Source of the DNA: Mariniphaga sp040772505
GTDB lineage: Bacteria; Bacteroidota; Bacteroidia; Bacteroidales; Prolixibacteraceae
Direction: 5' to 3'
Length of the DNA stretch: 64,000 bases
Assembly (NCBI GenBank): GCA_040772505.1
Contig: JAXGYA010000004.1
Coordinates: 62,001-126,000 of the forward strand
The notes beneath the pieces are model-generated. The model saw only the letters and a program-made list of their open reading frames with translations. It was not told the DNA's origin and made no database searches. Position numbers and translations under genes: made by a program. Shown here one piece after another: positions 27,676-36,793 of this stretch (positions are counted from its first letter, which is position 1; each line of letters begins with the position of its first letter).

Positions 27676-27750
27676 CCGACCGAAAAATAAATAATGAACA
27701 ACGAATGGATTGCAGTTTGTAAATGCAACCATCCAAAAAAACAAAATGAA

Positions 27751-28014
27751 ATGAAAAAAGGAATTCATCCGGAAGAATACAGACTGGTAGCTTTCAGAGA
27801 TATGTCGAACGGGCATACTTTCATCACCAGATCTACAGTTTCCACGAGAGAAACAGTAGAAGTGGACGGCACAGAGTATCCGCTCTATAAACTTGAAATT
27901 TCCAACACATCGCATCCGTTTTATACCGGGAAGGTTAAACTGGTGGATACGGCAGGTCGTGTGGACAAGTTTATGAGCCGCTACGGAAAGCATATGGAAG
28001 ACAGAAGAAAATAA
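27751..28014 (+). CDS. rpmE2: 50S ribosomal protein L31, type B
   Basis: Ribosomal large-subunit protein, 87 residues, starting MKKGIHPEEYRLVAFRDMSN. The type B form lacks the CxxC zinc motif of classic L31; no cysteines occur after the chosen start. The frame is open 19 codons further upstream, but ATG 27751 matches the family N-terminus. It has its own promoter and a terminator 21 bases after the stop, so it is monocistronic. Confidence 0.96.
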   Translation: MKKGIHPEEYRLVAFRDMSNGHTFITRSTVSTRETVEVDGTEYPLYKLEISNTSHPFYTGKVKLVDTAGRVDKFMSRYGKHMEDRRK

Positions 28015-28034
28015 TAGAATTGGATTATATTATG

Positions 28035-28062
28035 AAAGCTCCGGAACCGGAGCTTTTTTTTT
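28035..28062 (+). terminator. Rho-independent terminator of rpmE2
   Basis: Stem AAAGCTCCGG / CCGGAGCTTT with a two-base AA centre followed by a T run to 28062. Confidence 0.88.
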
Positions 28063-28195
28063 GCCCTAAGATGCTATTTTGTCGGTTTTTACAGAAAATC
28101 GGTGAACTTCTGTCGCATAGCATGCGTTTGAGACACTGGCATGACTATTGACAAAATGTAAGCTCACCAATAAAAAAGTGTTTTTTTAAGAAAAG

Positions 28196-30676
28196 ATGTT
28201 TCAAGGAAATTTTAATATGGGAAAATTTGAGGAGTCAGCGTTTGGGAATATGTTTATAAGCAGAATGATGCAAGACAATGCAGATTTTATCCCCATCATA
28301 GCAGACGGGGATGATTCCGATCTGCAAAATACCGAAGTGCCCGATGTGTTGCCTGTTTTGCCGCTGCGCAACACCGTGCTCTTCCCGGGTGTGGTATTGC
28401 CCATCAACGTAGGACGCAGAAAATCACTGAAGCTTATTCAGGATGTTTATCGGGGAAGCCGCTTGCTGGGAACTGTAGCACAAAAAGATTACACGGTTGA
28501 CGACCCCCAAACAAAGGAGTTGTATTCCATTGGCACAATGGCTGAAATTCTGAAAGTGCTGGAAATGCCCGATGGTTCAACTTCTGTAATTATTCAGGGA
28601 AAAAGACGGTATGCCATCCGGGAATTTGTAGCCGAAGAACCTTATTACAAAGCCTCAGTATCACCGCTGAGTGATGTTTTCCCACTTAATGATACTGAAT
28701 TCAATGCCATTGTCGGTTCATTGAAAGATTTGTCCATAAAAATTGCTCAATTCTCTGCCAATGTTCCGCCGGAAGCCACTTTTGCCGTGAAGAACATTGA
28801 GAATTCAACTTTTCTGATAAATTTTATCTGTTCCAATACCGATATCAGTGTTGAGGAAAAACAAAATCTGTTGGAAATTGAAAGTCTGAAGGAACGTGGT
28901 ATTCAGGCAATCAGCTACCTAGTGAAAGAGGTGCAGATGCTGGAGCTGAAGAATGATATTCAGAAGAAGGTGAAAACCGATATGGATAAGCAACAGCGTG
29001 AATATATGCTGAATCAGCAGATGAAAACTATTCAGGATGAACTGGGAGGAAGCCCGGTGGAGCAGGAAATCAATGAACTGAAACAAAAAGCCAAAACAAA
29101 AAAATGGAGCAAGGAAGTTTCCAAATTTTTCGAAAAAGAGGTTGGAAAGCTTAATCGGCTGAATCCGGCAGCCGGAGAATATTCGGTTCAGTTCACCTTC
29201 TGTCAGACATTGCTCGATCTCCCGTGGAATGAATACAGCGAAGATAATTTTGATCTGAACAATGCCCGAAAAGTGCTGGATGAAGACCATTACGGTCTGG
29301 AGACTGTGAAAGAACGGATTTTGGAACATTTGGCGGTACTCAAATTAAAAAAGGACATGAAGTCGCCGATTCTCTGTCTCTACGGACCGCCCGGAGTAGG
29401 GAAAACCTCTTTGGGGAAATCTGTGGCGCGCGCGCTCGATCGTAAATTTGTCAGAATGAGCCTGGGCGGCTTGCATGATGAGTCGGAGATTAGAGGACAC
29501 CGCAGAACCTATATTGGTGCCATGCCCGGAAGAATTATTCAGAATATTAAAAAGGCAAAAACGTCAAATCCGGTCTTTATGCTGGATGAGCTGGATAAGG
29601 TTTCCAAGCACTTCCAAGGCGACCCAGCCGCAGCATTGCTTGAGGTGTTGGACCCGGAACAGAATTCCGAATTCCATGACAATTACGTGGAAATGGATTA
29701 TGACCTTTCCCGGGTGATGTTTATTGCAACCGCCAATACATTGGGTACGATTGCACCTCCGCTGCGCGACCGCCTTGAACTGATTGAAGTGAGCGGATAT
29801 CTGGTGGAAGAAAAAATTGAAATTGCTAAACGGCATTTGATCCCCAAGCAGCTTGAAAATCACGGTTTGAAAAAAGGAGATGTGGTTTTTTCGAAAAAAG
29901 TGATCGAAAAGATTATTGACGGCTACACCCGTGAATCGGGAGTACGCGAGCTGGATAAAAAAATTGCCAAAACCATCCGGCGGATTGCCAAAAAGATTGT
30001 AATGGAAGAGCCCTACAACAAGAAGTTGACACTGAGTGATGTTCGTGAATACCTGGGTGTTACTGAATATTCCAAGGAAAAATACCAGGGCAATGAATTT
30101 GCAGGGGTAGTTACCGGCTTGGCGTGGACAGCAGTGGGCGGCGAGATCCTTTTTGTGGAAACCAGTCTGAGCAAAGGGAAAGGCACTTTGACGCTTACCG
30201 GAAATCTGGGTGATGTGATGAAAGAGTCGGCTGTGCTGGCACACCAATATCTGAAATCTCATGCAGCCCAACTGGAACTCGACCCCGGGGTTTTTGCCAA
30301 CTGGGATGTTCATGTGCATGTTCCCGAAGGAGCCATCCCAAAAGACGGACCATCGGCAGGAATTACAATGGTTACTTCGGTGGCATCGGCATTCACACAG
30401 CGGAAGATTAGAAAAGGCATTGCAATGACCGGTGAAATCACACTACGTGGAAAGGTGCTTCCCGTGGGTGGAATTAAGGAGAAAATATTGGCAGCAAAGC
30501 GTGCAGGAATTCAGGAAATCATTTTATCAGAAGAAAACAGAAAAAACCTTGAGGAGATCAAGGAAGAATATCTGGAAGGGCTGAAATTCCATTTTGTGAA
30601 CACAATCATGGATGTGTTGGAGATTGCTTTGCTAAAAACAAAGGTGGAAAAACCCATAAATATAAATAGCAACTAA
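28196..30676 (+). CDS. lon: ATP-dependent protease Lon (endopeptidase La)
   Basis: Degrades misfolded and regulatory proteins in the cytoplasm. The 826-residue protein has the LonN domain (VLPVLPLRNTVLFPGVVLPI), a coiled linker, AAA+ module with Walker A GPPGVGKT at residues 397-404 and Walker B in FMLDELDKV, and the protease domain with Ser720 (KDGPSAG) and Lys763 (GGIKEKILAA). A second ATG at 28217 (MGKFEES) is possible; the N-terminal 40 residues are an acidic, poorly conserved extension. No CIRCE element is seen upstream, so heat regulation is not evident from sequence. It stands alone. Confidence 0.97.
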   Translation: MFQGNFNMGKFEESAFGNMFISRMMQDNADFIPIIADGDDSDLQNTEVPDVLPVLPLRNTVLFPGVVLPINVGRRKSLKLIQDVYRGSRLLGTVAQKDYTVDDPQTKELYSIGTMAEILKVLEMPDGSTSVIIQGKRRYAIREFVAEEPYYKASVSPLSDVFPLNDTEFNAIVGSLKDLSIKIAQFSANVPPEATFAVKNIENSTFLINFICSNTDISVEEKQNLLEIESLKERGIQAISYLVKEVQMLELKNDIQKKVKTDMDKQQREYMLNQQMKTIQDELGGSPVEQEINELKQKAKTKKWSKEVSKFFEKEVGKLNRLNPAAGEYSVQFTFCQTLLDLPWNEYSEDNFDLNNARKVLDEDHYGLETVKERILEHLAVLKLKKDMKSPILCLYGPPGVGKTSLGKSVARALDRKFVRMSLGGLHDESEIRGHRRTYIGAMPGRIIQNIKKAKTSNPVFMLDELDKVSKHFQGDPAAALLEVLDPEQNSEFHDNYVEMDYDLSRVMFIATANTLGTIAPPLRDRLELIEVSGYLVEEKIEIAKRHLIPKQLENHGLKKGDVVFSKKVIEKIIDGYTRESGVRELDKKIAKTIRRIAKKIVMEEPYNKKLTLSDVREYLGVTEYSKEKYQGNEFAGVVTGLAWTAVGGEILFVETSLSKGKGTLTLTGNLGDVMKESAVLAHQYLKSHAAQLELDPGVFANWDVHVHVPEGAIPKDGPSAGITMVTSVASAFTQRKIRKGIAMTGEITLRGKVLPVGGIKEKILAAKRAGIQEIILSEENRKNLEEIKEEYLEGLKFHFVNTIMDVLEIALLKTKVEKPININSN

Positions 30677-30729
30677 AGCCTTAGCTCTTTTGCCTTTTCG
30701 ACTTTCAGATTGTGTTTTGGCTACCTTTA

Positions 30730-30751
30730 TATGCCGGAGATTTCCGGCATA
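30730..30751. terminator. Hairpin between lon and the convergent glycosyltransferase gene
   Basis: A 9-bp stem TATGCCGGA / TCCGGCATA with loop GATT between two converging genes. It lacks a good T tract on either strand, so termination is likely but not certain. Confidence 0.5.
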
Positions 30752-30778
30752 ATAATTTATAAGTCAAAAAAATGATTG

Positions 30779-32011
30779 TTAAGAGCCAATATCCGGATCA
30801 TCTGATACAGGCTGAAAGCGGTGAGCTTGAAGATGAAACTGATCAAGAAGATAACTCTGTTTGTCAAGGTCAGCTTTTGAATAGAATAAGTCGTGCGAAA
30901 AGTTAAGGAACTTCAAAATTTTGAAGGCGTTGAATTTCTGAAAAAAGCGTTTTTGAAAAGTTGCAAGTCTTGCGCAGTTGATGTTTAAATCATTGATTTC
31001 TACCCAAAAATTATCTTCAATCAGAAATTCCCGGACTGGTTCCGGGATTTGCTTCAGGTATTTTCTGTATTCATTTTTCGGTATTTTGAAAAGTTCGTCT
31101 TTTGTATCAAAAAAGCTTTTCAAGTCAGCAAATGCCTGAAAATTGTATGTTTTGGTCAGATCTTCCTCACCGGACATCCATTTTTTCAGAACAGGTCCGG
31201 TGCCGAAGGGAACCCTGTTTGAAAGACGTGCAGAAGGATGAACAGCGGTTGATGAAATTTCGCCGACAGGGCCGACCTGCACGAGGTTTTGCAAAAAGTA
31301 AAAATCTTCCCCCGCTTTTCGCCGGTTCATGCCGCCACGTTTCACATAAGCTTCCGCGGTGACTGCAAAGGCAGAGCCGACAGTGAACATGGGGTGGGGA
31401 TATCCGGTAAAACCCAGAGCTGCTTTATAGAATCTCATGTATTTTTCATACAGTAGAATCCCTTGCAAATGCTTTTTTCCCAAACCTTCGGTTTGATGGG
31501 AAAAATGAATGGTAGCTCCAACATAATCTGGGTTGGATTTGAAATATTTTTCGATTTCAATAAGGTAGTTCTCTTCAATTAGTGTATCGGCATCTAAGGA
31601 AACAATAATTCCGCCCGGATTATTAATTTTGTTAAATCGCCTGACAGCTTCATCCATTCCGCTTTTTCGTGCCAGTCCTGCTCCAGCCCATTTTTTCCTC
31701 AGCTCAACGGGGCCGGCTGCCAAAAAAGTTAACTCCGCCTTTTTGTGGGATAAAATCCACTCCTGAACCTCATTTATAGTTTTAATATTTTGTTCCTTAA
31801 CTGCTTTAGGAGCATCCTCCGGATGATTGACAAGCAGAATCACTTCTGCATTGCAGGCAGAAGGTTTGCATTGAAAAAGAGAATTTAATGTTTGCAGAAC
31901 GTCAGGCTCCCGAAAACACGGAATGACAACCGAAATTCCCAATCCGGGATCCGGTTTGGCAGAAATTAAAACCGGAACCTTATTCTTTTTAAGGTATTGG
32001 TTTGCAAACAT
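30779..32011 (-). CDS. Glycosyltransferase family 2 protein
   Basis: A 410-residue glycosyltransferase with a GT-A fold: ISVVIPCFREPDVLQTLNSL near residue 27 and the DxD-type metal motif in IIVSLDADTLIEENY. No transmembrane segment is obvious, so it is cytoplasmic or peripherally attached. Acceptor and donor are unknown; it is not in a polysaccharide cluster. The reading frame begins at ATG 32011. A gene for an OmpH-like protein lies upstream on the same strand. Confidence 0.85.
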   Translation of the reverse strand: MFANQYLKKNKVPVLISAKPDPGLGISVVIPCFREPDVLQTLNSLFQCKPSACNAEVILLVNHPEDAPKAVKEQNIKTINEVQEWILSHKKAELTFLAAGPVELRKKWAGAGLARKSGMDEAVRRFNKINNPGGIIVSLDADTLIEENYLIEIEKYFKSNPDYVGATIHFSHQTEGLGKKHLQGILLYEKYMRFYKAALGFTGYPHPMFTVGSAFAVTAEAYVKRGGMNRRKAGEDFYFLQNLVQVGPVGEISSTAVHPSARLSNRVPFGTGPVLKKWMSGEEDLTKTYNFQAFADLKSFFDTKDELFKIPKNEYRKYLKQIPEPVREFLIEDNFWVEINDLNINCARLATFQKRFFQKFNAFKILKFLNFSHDLFYSKADLDKQSYLLDQFHLQAHRFQPVSDDPDIGS

Positions 32012-32089
32012 AACAGGTTAAAAATTGATTGACGGGTTTCGGTATGCCAAAATACGGAAACTCAGGGAATCCGCAAGCAAACAGAAAAT

Positions 32090-32695
32090 TTATTTTGATT
32101 TTGCACCTCCTGAATACCTTTCGTTCAGGGCTTTCAGTACTTTGGCAGTGATGTTGTATTCTTCTCTGCCCACCAAAACATCCGAGCCGTTTAAAATAAA
32201 ATCGTACTTGTGTTTTTTGTTGTATTCATTCAGGTAATTGAGCAGGCTGTCCAAAATTTGTTTGTTGTTTGTAGCCTGCAGTTCTGCCAGCTTCCCGGAT
32301 AGTTCCTGATCGAGTTGAAGAATTTCCTGCTCTCTTCCCACAAGGCGGTCGCGTTCCTGAATTGCACGTTGTTCGGTGAGGAAGCCTCCACGCTGTAATT
32401 TTTCCTGAAAAGCAGCTGCTTCCTTTTCAAACGTCTGCCGTTTGGCTCCAAACTCGGTGTTGTATGCTTCCTGTTTTTTTGTGAATTCATCGTGCAGAAC
32501 TTCAGCAAGGTCGTAATTTAAGATTACTGAATCAGCTTTAACATAAGCAATCCTCAAAACATTTTCTGATGCTGCCAAAACTTCTTTCCCTTCCGATTCA
32601 ATTGCAGGTTGACTGCTTCCTGTAAAATAAAGTATGTATAACACGACAACTGCTACCAATGCTGCAATCGAAACAATAAATGATGATCCCCTCAT
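32090..32695 (-). CDS. OmpH/Skp-like protein with N-terminal membrane anchor
   Basis: A 201-residue OmpH-family protein. Unlike the two Skp copies near bamA it begins with an uncleaved-looking membrane segment (SFIVSIAALVAVVVLYILYF) and then the OmpH strand LRIAYVKADSVILNYDLAE, a long coiled arm (residues 75-150) and the C-terminal strand KYDFILNGSDVLVG. It may be a tethered chaperone facing the periplasm. A -7 box with a TTG 17 bases upstream precedes it. It is about 80 bases from the glycosyltransferase gene and could share its transcript. Confidence 0.85.
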   Translation of the reverse strand: MRGSSFIVSIAALVAVVVLYILYFTGSSQPAIESEGKEVLAASENVLRIAYVKADSVILNYDLAEVLHDEFTKKQEAYNTEFGAKRQTFEKEAAAFQEKLQRGGFLTEQRAIQERDRLVGREQEILQLDQELSGKLAELQATNNKQILDSLLNYLNEYNKKHKYDFILNGSDVLVGREEYNITAKVLKALNERYSGGAKSK

Positions 32696-32726
32696 TTTAA
32701 AAATTTTAATTTGGACTCTTGTTGCG

Positions 32727-32754
32727 CAAAGATAATTCTTTCGGGATAATGCAA
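32727..32754 (-). promoter_or_regulatory. Promoter of the anchored OmpH-like gene
   Basis: On the minus strand TTG (32754-32752), a 17-base spacer and TATCTTTG (32734-32727). The ATG is about 31 bases further on. Confidence 0.55.
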
Positions 32755-32832
32755 GAGCCTATTTCTCTACTTTTTTAATTCTTAACACATTTGAAAAATA
32801 ACCTGAATTTCGCGAAGCTCGGTTTCATTGAA

Positions 32833-33468
32833 TTATTCAGAATTTTCATTCAGGTTACCTACAATTTGTTTCCCATGGAATTCTGAAACCTGAGTAAGTT
32901 GCTGGATTTGGTTTATATTTTTATCCGTAATTTTTCCGGCAGCAACTATTGTCAGGTTTTCTCCTGTTGCCTCCTTCATTTTGCGGATCACTTCCGCACC
33001 TTCATCAGCGGTGGCTTTCCCGCCGGAAGTCAGAATCCGAGTGATTCCCCTGATATTTTTAAGAACGGGAACACCATCAGCGGGATTTTCAAGTTCATCA
33101 ATGGCTTTATGAAAAGTTACTGGCAGCGGAGTTGCATAATCTGCTAAAATGCGCGTGTTTTCAATATCGATTTGATTTTTGGAAGTGAGCAATCCAAAAA
33201 CTACTCCTGCGGCACCCGCCTTTTTAGCCAGGTCAATTTCCTGCTTCATCTGCGAAATTTCTTCTTCCGAATAGTGGAAATTTCCTGCCCGCGGACGAAT
33301 CATCACCATCACCGGAATTTTCAATACCGAACAGGTTTTTTTCATCAGTTTAGCGGCAGGAGTCAGCCCGCCCACCGACAATTCCGAGCAGAGTTCAATG
33401 CGGTTTGCACCTTTTTTCTCAGCTAACATCGCCTGTTCAAATGTTTCAACACAAGCTTCCTTTATCAT
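32833..33468 (-). CDS. cutC: CutC family protein
   Basis: A 211-residue TIM-barrel protein of the CutC family, once linked to copper homeostasis; its biochemical role is still unclear. Diagnostic blocks are EACVETFEQAMLAEKKGANRI near the N-terminus, ELCSELSVGGLTPA, MVMIRPRAGNFHYS and VTFHKAIDE. It is divergent from miaA, with a TATCTTTG box 26 bases upstream of the ATG. Confidence 0.93.
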   Translation of the reverse strand: MIKEACVETFEQAMLAEKKGANRIELCSELSVGGLTPAAKLMKKTCSVLKIPVMVMIRPRAGNFHYSEEEISQMKQEIDLAKKAGAAGVVFGLLTSKNQIDIENTRILADYATPLPVTFHKAIDELENPADGVPVLKNIRGITRILTSGGKATADEGAEVIRKMKEATGENLTIVAAGKITDKNINQIQQLTQVSEFHGKQIVGNLNENSE

Positions 33469-33493
33469 TATTCGAAAAATTTTTAACTTTTCT

Positions 33494-33501
33494 CAAAGAT
33501 A
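33494..33501 (-). promoter_or_regulatory. -7 box of the cutC promoter
   Basis: Minus strand TATCTTTG, 26 bases before the cutC ATG. No clear -33 box. Confidence 0.45.
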
Positions 33502-33516
33502 CAATATGTTTATTTA

Positions 33517-33524
33517 TAGTTTTG
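33517..33524 (+). promoter_or_regulatory. -7 box of the miaA promoter
   Basis: TAGTTTTG matches TAnnTTTG, 20 bases before the miaA ATG at 33544. No clear -33 box. Confidence 0.45.
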
Positions 33525-33543
33525 CTGAAAGAAGTTACTAAAA

Positions 33544-34476
33544 ATGAAAAATGAAAGTTCTGAATACAATCTGATAACTGTTCTGGGGCCAACTGCCACC
33601 GGAAAAACTGCTGTGGCGGCTCATCTGGCAGCAAAAATCAATGGGGAAATCATTTCGGGAGATTCCCGTCAGGTTTATCGCGGGATGGATATTGGTACGG
33701 GGAAAGATTACGGAGATTACTTTGTGGATGGTATTGAGATTCCCTCCCATCTTTTAGACATTGAAAATCCCGGGAAACACTATAATGTTTATCGCTTTCA
33801 GAATGATTTTGCTGAAGTTTTTCATGACATTCACCATCGCGGAAAGTTTCCGGTTCTCTGTGGAGGCAGTGGTTTGTATCTTGAATCGGTTTTAAAAGAC
33901 TACAAACTGATTCATGTGCCGCCAAATCCACAGTTGCGAAAGGAGCTTGAAGGGAAATCGCTAGATGAGCTTGTTGAAATTCTGAAAAGCCTGAAACCCA
34001 GGCTGCACAACAAAACCGACATTGAAACAGAGCGTCGCGCCATTCGTGCCATTGAGATAGAAATGTTTGCCCGGGAAAATCCCAAAAAAGAGACCGCTCT
34101 GCCGGAAGTCATCAGTTTGAATATTGGCATTGCGGTTGATCGTGAAACACGGCGTGAACGTATCAGCAGGCGGCTGAAACAGCGACTGGAAGAAGGCATG
34201 CTTGATGAGGTGCAGAATCTGCTGAAATCAGGGCTCACACCCAAACAGCTGATTTATTACGGACTGGAATATAAATACCTGACCCTGCACCTCACCGGTG
34301 AACTGTCCCGGCAGGAGATGTTTGAAAAACTGGAAATTGCCATTCATCAGTTTGCTAAACGGCAGATGACCTGGTTCAGAGGAATGGAAAAACGGGGCAC
34401 AAAAATCTATTGGATCGACGCAAATTTGCCAATGGAAGAAAAAGTGGGGAAGGTGTTGGAGTTGTTTATTGGTTAG
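33544..34476 (+). CDS. miaA: tRNA dimethylallyltransferase
   Basis: Transfers the dimethylallyl group to A37 of tRNAs reading UNN codons. The 310-residue product carries the P-loop GPTATGKT at residues 15-22, the DSRQVYRGMDIGTGK motif with catalytic Asp, and GGSGLYLESVL. Bacteroidota often hold two miaA copies, so this may be one of two; only one is in this window. Its stop is followed after eight bases by a hairpin, and then by the AT-rich restriction-modification pair. Confidence 0.93.
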   Translation: MKNESSEYNLITVLGPTATGKTAVAAHLAAKINGEIISGDSRQVYRGMDIGTGKDYGDYFVDGIEIPSHLLDIENPGKHYNVYRFQNDFAEVFHDIHHRGKFPVLCGGSGLYLESVLKDYKLIHVPPNPQLRKELEGKSLDELVEILKSLKPRLHNKTDIETERRAIRAIEIEMFARENPKKETALPEVISLNIGIAVDRETRRERISRRLKQRLEEGMLDEVQNLLKSGLTPKQLIYYGLEYKYLTLHLTGELSRQEMFEKLEIAIHQFAKRQMTWFRGMEKRGTKIYWIDANLPMEEKVGKVLELFIG

Positions 34477-34484
34477 AACTATTC

Positions 34485-34509
34485 ATCAGATGACTAAGAG
34501 TCATCTGAT
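34485..34509 (+). terminator. Hairpin after miaA
   Basis: Perfect 11-bp stem ATCAGATGACT / AGTCATCTGAT with loop AAG. The following sequence is A-rich rather than T-rich on the plus strand, so it is a weak terminator or a processing structure. It marks the border with the restriction-modification genes. Confidence 0.55.
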
Positions 34510-34588
34510 AAATAAAAATTGAAACTCTTGCAATTTGAGAAACTTTTATGTTAATTTAGAAACTGTAAAGAAAGATTCTCTTAATAAT

Positions 34589-35476
34589 ATGATTTCACTT
34601 GATAAAGACTTACAAAAAGCCAAAAAGAATATTGACGAATTTGGTGAAGTTGCCTTGCGGGTTTTGAAATATTTACCAAACGTTCTGAGTAACTCAGCAG
34701 AAAAGAATGACTATATAATTTATTCGAGCCAAATTGCCGGAACAACAAAGTATATTCGACCGATTAACAAGAATTTATTTTTTTATAATCCTGTTGTTTT
34801 TAATACAAATTTCGAAAAATTAAAAGAGATATTTTTCGATATAAAAATGGGTACTGAAATCAGTTCAGCGGGGAAAGACATAATTGATAAAACAGTTTAT
34901 ACTATACAACAGTCAATCGGCGCAGGACTTGATTTGCTTGTTAATCCTAATAGCGCAAGAAAACACGTAGGGAACAGATTTGAAGAGTTGGTCGAAGTCG
35001 TTTTTACTGAAACAGGTGTTGCAAATAAGAAAATTGTCCTTCAAATACCTTATGAGACAGGAGAGGGCATAAAAACATATAAATGTGAAAACGATTTGAT
35101 TTTATCGCCTTATGATAAGGTGAAATCAACCACAACCTCGTTGGATGAAAACGAAATTGTTTTGTCAGTAAAAACAACTTCCAAGGACAGAATGGGTAAA
35201 ATATTCATTGATAAGATATTACTTGAAAGGTTTGTAGGGCATCCCCAAAAAGTAATTGGAATATTTTTGAATGACGTACAAAGGAAAGAATCCAACAATA
35301 TCAGTTTCACTCTTGTTTCCGGATTGTTTATGGTTTATTCCAAATTTTTAACTGAACTGGAAGGAATTTATTATTTGGATCCTCCGCCAATTGCAGCCAA
35401 AAAGCCGTATTCCGATTATATGAAAAGGTTTTCGGAATTAATAACCACTGATTTGAAAATTTTGTTATCCTCGTAA
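34589..35476 (+). CDS. Predicted type II restriction endonuclease
   Basis: I do not recognise a specific family, but the context says endonuclease: the gene converges on, and overlaps by 12 bases, a DNA methyltransferase gene. A PD-(D/E)xK-like core can be traced in the 295-residue form: Glu132/133 (NRFEELVEVVF), Asp169 (CENDLIL) and Lys195 in VLSVKTTSKDRMGKIF, where SVK replaces the usual ExK as in some type II enzymes. ATG 34589 is chosen; a TTG at 34535 would add 18 residues. The gene is clearly more AT-rich than its neighbours, a sign of transfer. Confidence 0.65.
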   Translation: MISLDKDLQKAKKNIDEFGEVALRVLKYLPNVLSNSAEKNDYIIYSSQIAGTTKYIRPINKNLFFYNPVVFNTNFEKLKEIFFDIKMGTEISSAGKDIIDKTVYTIQQSIGAGLDLLVNPNSARKHVGNRFEELVEVVFTETGVANKKIVLQIPYETGEGIKTYKCENDLILSPYDKVKSTTTSLDENEIVLSVKTTSKDRMGKIFIDKILLERFVGHPQKVIGIFLNDVQRKESNNISFTLVSGLFMVYSKFLTELEGIYYLDPPPIAAKKPYSDYMKRFSELITTDLKILLSS

Positions 35477-36550
35477 AAGTCTTCTCCTTTTATTCGATTC
35501 AATTTCATCTCTGGCATTTCGGATTCTTGAAATGTGTTCTGAATCAAATAAACGGGTTTTGATAATTTGGCAATACTCTTGGTTCAATTCCGTTCCCAAC
35601 CATTTCCGTTCATAAGCTTCGGCAACGGCATAGGTGGTGCCCGAACCTCCAAAAGGGTCTAATATAATACTGTCCGGATTGGATGATGACAAAATAATTT
35701 TTCTTAAAAGTTCAACAGGTTTTTGTGTAACATGTGGATATTTTTCCCAGGAACCATTTGAAATGGTTGGTATTTCCAGAACGTCTTTTGGTTTGGCACC
35801 CAGTGGATTTGGTTCCCAAATGTATTCTTTTTTCCCTCCGTTTGAATATTGAGAACTTTCAGCCTGTGGTCTTTTGGGATATTTAAGAGTATGTTTATTA
35901 TAAGGAATTCTGACTTCGTCAATATTGAATATATAATCTTTTGATTTCCTGAAGTGTAAAATACTTTCGTGCGACCTGCCCCAATCATTACCAAGATTTG
36001 CTTTGTTGCGATAAAACCACACAAGCCATTTGCAACCTTTAAAAAGATGTGATGCAGCCCATTTGATATCAGCGAGGATTTCTGAAAATCCACAAATATA
36101 TATGGACCCGGTTTTTTTTAAAACCCTGTAAGATTCTGATATCCATTCCATACTCCAATCAACATACTCTTTTTGATTTGCAAATGTATCCCATTCGGCT
36201 TTTTTTATATTGTATGGTGGATCAGCAAATATCAGGTCTATTGAATTCGAATCCAGTTGCTTCAAATATTGAATAGCATCATAGTTATATAATTTTCCAA
36301 AACTGGTTACAAAATAGGGCTGAATATTATTGGAAAGCCGGTTAGTTGTCCGGTATTGAATTTCTAGTTGTAACTCTTCAACGAGGTTAATTACCTGTTC
36401 TTCGGAATAAACGCGATAGTTATTTATTGGATGCCGGGAACTTTTAAATTTTCCATTTTTGTCCCATCTTCTGAGGGTTTCAGAGCTAACATTCAATAAT
36501 TCAGCAGCCTGGCTTATCGACAAATATTTTTCCATATCCTTAAACAACAT
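35465..36550 (-). CDS. DNA adenine-type methyltransferase with N-terminal helix-turn-helix
   Basis: Predicted modification enzyme of a type II system, 361 residues. Residues 7-45 form a MerR/excisionase-type HTH (LSISQAAELLNVSSETLRRW). The catalytic motif DPPYN (110-114) precedes the SAM-binding motif DPFGGSGTT (298-306), the beta-class order; DPPY usually means N6-adenine methylation, though N4-cytosine cannot be excluded. The HTH could let the enzyme repress its own or the nuclease promoter, as known for some methyltransferases with N-terminal HTH extensions. Two ATG starts (36550, 36535) are possible. The composition is AT-rich like its partner. Confidence 0.88.
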   Translation of the reverse strand: MLFKDMEKYLSISQAAELLNVSSETLRRWDKNGKFKSSRHPINNYRVYSEEQVINLVEELQLEIQYRTTNRLSNNIQPYFVTSFGKLYNYDAIQYLKQLDSNSIDLIFADPPYNIKKAEWDTFANQKEYVDWSMEWISESYRVLKKTGSIYICGFSEILADIKWAASHLFKGCKWLVWFYRNKANLGNDWGRSHESILHFRKSKDYIFNIDEVRIPYNKHTLKYPKRPQAESSQYSNGGKKEYIWEPNPLGAKPKDVLEIPTISNGSWEKYPHVTQKPVELLRKIILSSSNPDSIILDPFGGSGTTYAVAEAYERKWLGTELNQEYCQIIKTRLFDSEHISRIRNARDEIESNKRRRLLRG

Positions 36551-36567
36551 TATACAAGTTTACACAG

Positions 36568-36575
36568 CAAATATA
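36568..36575 (-). promoter_or_regulatory. -7 box of the methyltransferase promoter
   Basis: Minus strand TATATTTG fits TAnnTTTG, 17 bases before the ATG at 36550. No clear -33 box. Confidence 0.45.
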
Positions 36576-36634
36576 TAGAAAAAGCATTTGCAGGAGAAAA
36601 AATATTTCATTTTTTCTTTTCATTTTCTTCTTAT

Positions 36635-36724
36635 TCACCCGATGACTTTTAGGATATCTTCTGCCACACCAGTCTTGCCCGTATTAAAATCGGCGCCATC
36701 GCTTTTGCGGATCACGCTGCACAG
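36635..36724 (-). pseudogene. Fragment of an acyl-ACP thioesterase 3' end
   Basis: The minus strand reads LCSVIRKSDGADF and then loses frame after one extra base, where the intact thioesterase reads LCSLVRESDGADLIRARLVW. It contains only the last 30 codons or so. The 68 bases at 36657-36724 match 37506-37572 of the intact gene in the same orientation with scattered changes. It is a dead partial duplicate. Confidence 0.75.
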
Positions 36725-36793
36725 TTTAGTGCAAATTTAATTCGTTGAAAGAAATATTCCCTGCAAATTCGTAATTTCAAAGGGGATTATTTG

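Noticed and set aside
28063..28195. Possible heat-shock operator (CIRCE) in front of lon.
   Set aside because: No TTAGCACTC-N9-GAGTGCTAA was found; only 6-bp ACAGAA / TTCTGT arms are present.
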